The position numbers and the translations under genes were made by a program. 11,263 nt of DNA from the NCBI GenBank assembly GCA_003154135.1, contig PMCN01000183.1, positions 6,999-18,261 on the forward strand, in the 5' to 3' direction. Source of the stretch: Acidimicrobiaceae bacterium (GTDB lineage Bacteria; Actinomycetota; Acidimicrobiia; Acidimicrobiales; Ilumatobacteraceae). The notes beneath the pieces were generated by a model that did not search any database, was not told the DNA's origin, and was given only the letters and a program-made list of their open reading frames with translations. This document shows, piece after piece, positions 1-4,429 of this stretch. Each line of letters opens with the position of its first letter. The stretch's first letter is position 1.

Positions 1-27
1 GTGCGCGAGGCGGTCGGGGCACGGCGA

Positions 28-774
28 TCAGACGGCATAGGTGACCTTCGCGCCGGAGAGCTCGCCGTTGTCGGTGAGCGCGCTCGTGAACGCCTTCGTG
101 CCCAACGTGACGTTGCCGGTGACGAGCTCGTACGGCCCGTGTTCCCGGGCTGCCTCGATGAACACGACGTACTCGCCCTGTGCCACCAGCTTGCCCGCCG
201 CGTCCTTCATGTCCCAGCTCAGCTGGTACTGGCCGGCGGCCCGAGTGGCGCCCGATGCGGCGGTGGTGTCGTCGGCGCCGTTGCCGTTGAGCCAGGTCGA
301 CTCGCTGTCGTACCAACGAGTGAGGTGGCCGAGGTACTGCTCGTCGCCCTGGCGGTACCAGATGGCGAGGTTGCGCACGACGTGGCCCGCCGTGTCCTCG
401 ATCCACACTGCGATGTACGGGTTGCGCACACGGTCGCCGCCCTGCCCCTGGAACGAGAACGCCACCGTCGCCTTCGCCTTCGCCGGCAGCGCAGGGCCAT
501 CCGACCGGGTGGCGACGACGGTGGTGGTGCTCCCGAACGCGGTGGTGGCACTCGGAGCAGCGCCCGACGAGGGGACCGTGGAGGCGGCGGTGCCGTTACC
601 AGTGTCGCTACCGGTGCCGGTCGTGGCGGCGGTGGTGCTCGTGCTCCGGGCAAAGACGGCCTTGTCGTCGTGCGAGCACGCCACACCGGGCAGCAACGCA
701 AGAGCGCCGAGCCCGCCGACGGCGAGGAAGTGACGTCGCGACACGGCCTCGAAGCGGGGAACAGGGGATGACAT
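28..774 (-). CDS. Tat-exported DUF2271 domain protein, possible lipoprotein
   Basis: This 248-residue protein is predicted to be exported and to act outside the membrane. Residues 12-17 (SRRHFL) form a twin-arginine motif, followed by a hydrophobic stretch at about 18-31. Cys33 in GVAC could be a lipidation site, but Gly at -3 is atypical for a lipobox. Residues about 44-97 are a Ser/Thr/Ala-rich linker. Residues about 100-248 resemble DUF2271, with the conserved pieces HLTRWYDSE (150-158), SGATRAAGQYQLSWD (174-188) and EAAREHGPYEL (207-217). The part around 180-207 looks like a FlgD-type beta-sandwich. The family has no established biochemical role; from memory, relatives lie near PepSY/FMN-binding redox proteins, but any such partner would be outside this window. 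The ATG at 774 is preceded by GAGG with a 10-nt gap and gives a complete Tat signal. The gene is divergent from the surface-protein pair at 974. Confidence 0.85.
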   Translation of the reverse strand: MSSPVPRFEAVSRRHFLAVGGLGALALLPGVACSHDDKAVFARSTSTTAATTGTGSDTGNGTAASTVPSSGAAPSATTAFGSTTTVVATRSDGPALPAKAKATVAFSFQGQGGDRVRNPYIAVWIEDTAGHVVRNLAIWYRQGDEQYLGHLTRWYDSESTWLNGNGADDTTAASGATRAAGQYQLSWDMKDAAGKLVAQGEYVVFIEAAREHGPYELVTGNVTLGTKAFTSALTDNGELSGAKVTYAV

Positions 775-814
775 TCGGACCAGGCCTCGTCGTGACAGAT
801 CGTTCGGTCGGGGC

Positions 815-820
815 AGCGTA
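815..820 (-). promoter_or_regulatory. Putative -10 box for the DUF2271 gene
   Basis: On the minus strand this reads TACGCT, which fits the actinobacterial -10 pattern TAnnnT. A start site about 7 nt downstream would give a leader of roughly 33 nt containing the GAGG ribosome site at 788-785. No convincing TTGACA-type -35 is present; the expected -35 position falls in the 11-bp direct repeat at 829-850. Short AT-containing motifs occur by chance, so confidence is low. Confidence 0.3.
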
Positions 821-828
821 GAAGCGGC

Positions 829-850
829 TCCTGGGGGATTCCTGGGAGTT
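829..850. repeat. Tandem 11-bp direct repeat in the divergent promoter region
   Basis: Two adjacent 11-bp units (829-839 and 840-850) both begin TCCTGGG and match at 9 of 11 positions. The period is about one helical turn, as for a protein binding two successive sites on one DNA face. The repeat sits where the -35 of the leftward DUF2271 promoter would be, so it is a candidate operator. This is inferred from position only. Confidence 0.35.
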
Positions 851-874
851 GGGCAAGAATCAGGTAAGAGCCGC

Positions 875-890
875 CCGCACTGGAGTGCGG
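875..890. promoter_or_regulatory. Perfect 7-bp dyad, candidate operator
   Basis: The sequence CCGCACT-GG-AGTGCGG is a perfect inverted repeat with a 2-nt spacer. It lies in the 199-bp region between the divergent DUF2271 and surface-protein genes, 84 bp before the ATG at 974. The 2-nt loop is too tight for an RNA hairpin at full stem length and no T-run follows, so a dimeric regulator site is more likely than a terminator. No known regulator consensus is recognised. Confidence 0.35.
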
Positions 891-973
891 CATGGTCGGC
901 GCCGATGATGATCCGTGCATCGCCACAGCTCCGCCTGCTTCACTGACGAGGTGCACGCCTCGGGAACCCGCCC

Positions 974-1828
974 ATGAGCGGCAGCAGCCTCGGCGCACGG
1001 CTCGTGGTCGCGCTGGTGTCGATGCTGGCCGGTGTCGCCGGCTTCCTGGTGATGCACCGCTCGTCGGGCGCGGCGCACACGACCACGGCGACGGTACGCG
1101 GCACGGTCGCGATGTTCACCTGCCCCATCGAAGGCGCGTCGTCGATCGGCACTCTGCAGCCCGGCCAGGTGGTGCACGTCATCGGCATCAGCGACGGGCG
1201 CTGGGCGGTCATCCGCCAACCTGACGCAGCCGATCGGCCGGCTTGGGTGCCGTTGGCGATGGTCGACACGCTCGCGTCCACACGCGACCTGCCCGAGATG
1301 GGCTGCGACCGCGACCCGACCACCGGCACCACCGCGCCGCCCACCAGCGCTCCGCCCAGCACGCTCGTCGGTGCCACCACCTCCGTCCCCGGCTCGACCA
1401 CCACGTCGAGCAGCAGCACCACCTCCACCAGCAGCACCACCTCCACCACGATCTCCACCGATCGCACGCCGCCCACGGTGACGCTCACCACGAACCGACC
1501 CGACCAGCCGTTCCTGTACGTGCTGACCGACCCTCCGCTGTGCCCCACGCAGACCGACCTGGAGGTCACCATCACGGTCGACGACCCCACGCTGCCGCTG
1601 ACGATCCGCTCGATCACCGCCGCGTGGAACACAGCGGCAGGTCCGCAGGAGACCGGCCTCACCCCGATCGCCGGCAACCGCTTCCGGCTGCAGATCACCG
1701 CCAACGGCCCGGCCGGCGGCGAGGTGCCGCTCACGCTCACCGCCAAGGCTGCCGACGGCGCCGGCAACGTGGGAGTCGGCACCCTGATCGTGGGCCTGCG
1801 CGACCCGCACAGCGGGTGCACGCCGTGA
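974..1828 (+). CDS. Membrane-anchored extracellular protein, SH3b-like plus Ig-like domain, function unknown
   Basis: The product is 284 residues. Residues about 8-27 are one hydrophobic helix with no cleavage site that stands out, so it is probably a signal anchor. Residues about 40-100 resemble a bacterial SH3 domain (SIGTLQPGQVVHVI, then GRWAVI and AWVPLAMVD), a fold often used to bind peptidoglycan or peptides. A linker of Thr, Ser and Pro follows at about 113-165, including a perfect SSTTST duplication. Residues about 166-284 look like a beta-sandwich domain (TPPTVTLTT, then LTLTAKAADGAGNVG). Cysteines 50, 111, 190 and 282 could pair as one disulfide per domain. An in-frame stop at 944-946 with no alternative start codon before 974 fixes the ATG, although no good ribosome site precedes it (GAGGTG at 948-953 is 20 nt away). 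The stop overlaps the next start as GTGA. The domain calls are by eye and the function is unknown. Confidence 0.8.
   Translation: MSGSSLGARLVVALVSMLAGVAGFLVMHRSSGAAHTTTATVRGTVAMFTCPIEGASSIGTLQPGQVVHVIGISDGRWAVIRQPDAADRPAWVPLAMVDTLASTRDLPEMGCDRDPTTGTTAPPTSAPPSTLVGATTSVPGSTTTSSSSTTSTSSTTSTTISTDRTPPTVTLTTNRPDQPFLYVLTDPPLCPTQTDLEVTITVDDPTLPLTIRSITAAWNTAAGPQETGLTPIAGNRFRLQITANGPAGGEVPLTLTAKAADGAGNVGVGTLIVGLRDPHSGCTP
1412..1447 (+). repeat. Perfect 18-bp tandem duplication in the Ser/Thr linker
   Basis: Two identical 18-bp copies (1412-1429 and 1430-1447) encode SSTTST twice, residues 147-158 of the first surface protein. Base-perfect identity, including the same synonymous codons, points to recent slippage or duplication. 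The length is a multiple of three, so the frame is kept and only linker length changes. Confidence 0.85.
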
Positions 1829-3774
1829 GGGCTTCCCGCGTCGCCTGGGTCGTGCTGCCGCCTCTGCTGCTCGCCATCCTCGGCGGCGGTCTGGGGTGGG
1901 TGCTGCGCGACGACGGCTCGTCGACCGCCGACACCGGCACGTCGGGCCCGACGGCGTTGCCCGCCGGCGCCGCGCTCGACGCCACCGCTCCTGCACGCAA
2001 CCTTCCCACCGGCGACAACCCGCACATCGTCGACCGGACGCGCGTCGTGGGCTACCAGGCTGCCACCGCCACCTCGGTGCCCGCCGGTGCCGCGCTGCCG
2101 CTGGCACGCAACGGCGACGGGTCGGACACTCCCGTCGACGCGCGCACGCTGCAGCCGCTCGCTGCCGTCACGCCCGTCGTGCTGCCACCCGTCGAGCCCA
2201 CACCGGTCAGCGCGCTCGCACCGCCCGCGGCACCGACCAGCACGCTCGCCATCGACGGAGCTCCTGCGCGACCCGGCGTGATCGGCCAGCCCGGGGCCGG
2301 CGGCACCGTGCGCTCGACGCAGACCGCGGCGACGCCGACGCTCACACCGCTACAGCTCTCGATCCCGTTCGCCGCGGCCGACGGGTTCGCCGACCTGTGC
2401 AACACCATCGAGGCCGGCACGGTGCCCGACGCCTTCCTCACGCCCGCGACCCGGCCCATCGTCGGCGTGCTGGTGAACCAGCCGTCCACGATCGCACTCA
2501 CCGGCACGTGGGGCGATGGCACAGCGCTCGGGAAGGTGACGATGGTGACGTCGCCCGACTTCGATGCCCAGTGGCAGCAGACGTGGGACCAGACGCACCA
2601 GCAGCGGCAGATGCTCGCGTGCATCACCCTGCCGCTCGACACCGTGCGCGCGCACGCCTCAGCCGGCCGAGCGGTGCTGCACGCCGACGTGCTGGCCATC
2701 AGCGCGACCGGGCGCGCGCAGATCGGCGGTGGGCTCACGCTCACCGTGCCGCTCGACGGCGCCGACCGGCCGTTCGTCGAGCAGCTCACCCTCGGCGGGA
2801 TGGGCGACCAGCGGACGGCCGACCTGACGTCGGCCCAGGTCATGGAGCCCGACGTCATGGAGCCCACTGTGCACGTGCACTACGCGATCTCCGACGAGCA
2901 GGCGATGCCGGCGGCGACGGCACTCGACCCGGCGTCGGCGCGCCTCTACCAGCAGGTCGCGTTCGTCGAGAACGCCGACTGCGCTGGGTGGGCCGACAAC
3001 CAGCAAGGCGTCGAGCGCACCGCCGTGGGCACCTTCACCGTCACGCTCGAACAACGCCTCATCGCCGGTCGGCAGTCGCCGGTCACCGTGGTCGATGGCG
3101 AGGTGTCGCTCGACCCCGAACAGCGCGGCGGGTGGCAGGGCTTCTTGTGCGTGCGCCTGTTCGCCGCCGACAGCAATGGTCACCAGGTCATCTCGGCGCT
3201 GCGCGGCGCCGCGGTACGCAGCCCGCAGACCGCGGTGTACACCGTCGGCGCGCAGATCGACGATCCCGCGTTCCCCGCCGACTGGCACCTCGAGGCCACC
3301 TGGACCATCCCGGGCGGAGGCGCGTGGTGCGGCCCCGTCCTGCTCGATGGCACGGCATCGCCCAACGACACGGCATCGCCCAACGACACGGCATCGCCCA
3401 ACGGCACAGCATCGCCCAACGGCAGCACGGCCCGCAGCAGCACGGCGGCGACGTGCACCACGTTCGCCCGGCTGGTGCCGGACGGGCTCACACTCGTGCT
3501 GCGCGGCATCGACGGCAGCGGTGCACGTCAACCGGCACTGGTGCTCACCGTGCCCGTCAACACGGCATCGTGCAACCCCGACGACCCCTACGGCGCACTC
3601 GGCGACGGATGCGACACCGGTTGGTCGCAGCAGCTGCAGGTGCCGCTCGACGCCGCCACCACACGCACCGTGCGCGTGACCATCGTCGTCAGTCGTACCA
3701 CCACGCCAGGCTCGATCGCCTCCGACCCAGCGCACCGCTGGAAGGTCGACGCGCCCCGGTCCTTCACGTTCTGA
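1825..3774 (+). CDS. Large membrane-anchored extracellular protein, function unknown
   Basis: The product is 649 residues, starting at a GTG that overlaps the preceding stop (GTGA), so translation is probably coupled; no separate ribosome site is visible. The frame stays open far upstream, but only this start puts a signal anchor at the N-terminus: RASR, then a hydrophobic helix at about 6-27 followed by charged residues. Residues about 30-173 are a Pro/Ala/Thr-rich low-complexity stalk containing two similar PAGAAL segments (46-51 and 86-91). About 174-649 looks like three beta-rich extracellular segments separated near 340 and 490. The eight cysteines (192, 266, 386, 442, 502, 544, 583, 596) are all in this part and are consistent with disulfides. 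A TASPND-type repeat sits at about 509-532. I recognise no family. The shared anchor-linker-domain plan suggests it works with the protein encoded just upstream at the cell surface. Confidence 0.78.
   Translation: MRASRVAWVVLPPLLLAILGGGLGWVLRDDGSSTADTGTSGPTALPAGAALDATAPARNLPTGDNPHIVDRTRVVGYQAATATSVPAGAALPLARNGDGSDTPVDARTLQPLAAVTPVVLPPVEPTPVSALAPPAAPTSTLAIDGAPARPGVIGQPGAGGTVRSTQTAATPTLTPLQLSIPFAAADGFADLCNTIEAGTVPDAFLTPATRPIVGVLVNQPSTIALTGTWGDGTALGKVTMVTSPDFDAQWQQTWDQTHQQRQMLACITLPLDTVRAHASAGRAVLHADVLAISATGRAQIGGGLTLTVPLDGADRPFVEQLTLGGMGDQRTADLTSAQVMEPDVMEPTVHVHYAISDEQAMPAATALDPASARLYQQVAFVENADCAGWADNQQGVERTAVGTFTVTLEQRLIAGRQSPVTVVDGEVSLDPEQRGGWQGFLCVRLFAADSNGHQVISALRGAAVRSPQTAVYTVGAQIDDPAFPADWHLEATWTIPGGGAWCGPVLLDGTASPNDTASPNDTASPNGTASPNGSTARSSTAATCTTFARLVPDGLTLVLRGIDGSGARQPALVLTVPVNTASCNPDDPYGALGDGCDTGWSQQLQVPLDAATTRTVRVTIVVSRTTTPGSIASDPAHRWKVDAPRSFTF
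3349..3420 (+). repeat. Four 18-bp tandem repeats encoding GTASPN/DTASPN
   Basis: Four in-frame 18-bp units encode GTASPN, DTASPN, DTASPN and GTASPN (residues 509-532 of the large surface protein), and the next codon starts a partial fifth unit. Units 2 and 3 are identical at the DNA level and the others differ by one or two bases. The repeat lies between Cys502 and Cys544, so it probably forms a flexible loop. Such repeats change in copy number without breaking the frame. Confidence 0.9.
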
Positions 3775-3807
3775 CCCGACCCTCATCGGTCGCTTCAGGG
3801 CAGCGCC

Positions 3808-3826
3808 ACCGACGGAAAGCGTCGGT
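3808..3826 (+). terminator. Hairpin after the surface-protein pair, possible terminator
   Basis: ACCGACG-GAAAG-CGTCGGT is a perfect 7-bp stem with a 5-nt loop, starting 34 nt after the stop at 3774. No T-run follows, so it is not a classic intrinsic terminator. High-GC actinobacteria often have hairpins of this type after operons, and its position between two transcription units fits that role. Confidence 0.5.
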
Positions 3827-3829
3827 ACG

Positions 3830-3868
3830 CCTGCCCAGAACCAGAGATGACGGGATTCCTGCCCAGAA
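3830..3868. repeat. 11-bp direct repeat, 28-bp period, upstream of the VOC gene
   Basis: CCTGCCCAGAA occurs exactly at 3830-3840 and again at 3858-3868. Similarity beyond the 11-mer is weak. The second copy ends 28 bp before the putative -10 box of the VOC gene (3897), close to where a -35 or an operator would lie. It may be a regulator site or part of a dispersed intergenic repeat; the two cannot be told apart from this window. Confidence 0.45.
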
Positions 3869-3896
3869 GCCGGGGACGACCCTGCTCCAGGGTGGC

Positions 3897-3902
3897 TACC
3901 GT
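3897..3902 (+). promoter_or_regulatory. Putative -10 box for a leaderless VOC transcript
   Basis: TACCGT matches TAnnnT and ends exactly 6 nt before the ATG at 3909. In actinobacteria that spacing puts the transcription start at or next to the A of the ATG, giving a leaderless mRNA. The lack of a well-placed Shine-Dalgarno agrees with this. The SNF2 gene shows the same arrangement. Confidence 0.5.
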
Positions 3903-3908
3903 GGCGCC

Positions 3909-4385
3909 ATGACCGAGCGCAGCGACCAGGGGCAACAGGTGTCGGTCGCCCGCTTCACGCACGTCGCCCTGCCGTGCTGCGACATCGATGCCACCATCGC
4001 CTGGTACGAGAACTACACGCCGCTGCGTCTGCTCGACCGTCGCGAGGATGCCGAGGGCTGTGGCGCATGGCTCGGCCAGCCCGACATGGTCGACAAGCCG
4101 TTCATCATCGTGCTCGTCAGCTTCTTCCACGACCAGCCCAAGGGACCACGGGCCACGCTGGCTCCGTTCGCGCACCTGGGCATCGAGATGCCCACGCGCG
4201 ACGAGGTCGACCGCATCGCCGAGCGCGGCCGTGCCGCTGGGTGCCTGGCGTGGGAACCGCAGCAGTTGCCGCCGCCGATCGGCTACGTGTGCGCGCTCAC
4301 CGACCCCGACGGCAACATCGTGGAGTTCAGCCACGACCAGGGCGTGTTCGCCAAGGTTCACGAAGTGTGGGGCCACCACAACTGA
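3909..4385 (+). CDS. VOC (glyoxalase/bleomycin resistance/dioxygenase fold) protein
   Basis: This 158-residue protein has the length of a single VOC domain, built from two beta-alpha-beta-beta-beta modules. The first module starts FTHVALPCCDIDATIAWYE (16-34) and the second is marked by FAHLGIEM (87-94) and ends DPDGNIVEFSH (132-142). His18, His89 and Glu139 lie at the usual metal-ligand positions; the fourth ligand often found at the end of module 1 is not evident around FIIVLV (65-70). The family includes glyoxalases, ring-cleaving dioxygenases, epimerases and antibiotic-binding proteins, and I cannot choose a substrate. The ATG at 3909 follows a TAnnnT box by 6 nt and precedes the first beta strand by a normal distance. 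It is 44 bp from the SNF2 gene, which has its own possible promoter, so a functional link is uncertain. Confidence 0.88.
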   Translation: MTERSDQGQQVSVARFTHVALPCCDIDATIAWYENYTPLRLLDRREDAEGCGAWLGQPDMVDKPFIIVLVSFFHDQPKGPRATLAPFAHLGIEMPTRDEVDRIAERGRAAGCLAWEPQQLPPPIGYVCALTDPDGNIVEFSHDQGVFAKVHEVWGHHN

Positions 4386-4417
4386 GCCGCACCGGTAACC
4401 CTCGCGCACCTGGTTCG

Positions 4418-4423
4418 TACACT
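4418..4423 (+). promoter_or_regulatory. Putative -10 box for a leaderless SNF2 transcript
   Basis: TACACT matches TAnnnT and is separated from the ATG at 4430 by 6 nt, the same geometry as at the VOC gene. No Shine-Dalgarno lies in the 44-bp gap after the VOC stop. This suggests that the SNF2-SWIM pair is transcribed from its own promoter, with the mRNA starting at the start codon. Confidence 0.5.
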
Positions 4424-4429
4424 GCCCGT

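Noticed and set aside
1..27. A possible gene start to the left of the DUF2271 gene
   Set aside because: Twenty-seven bases are too few to support any call; no ribosome site or start codon can be assigned with confidence.
1243..1824. An upstream in-frame extension of the large surface protein
   Set aside because: It overlaps the preceding gene throughout and reads as Arg/His-rich shadow sequence. The GTG at 1825 starts a proper membrane anchor.
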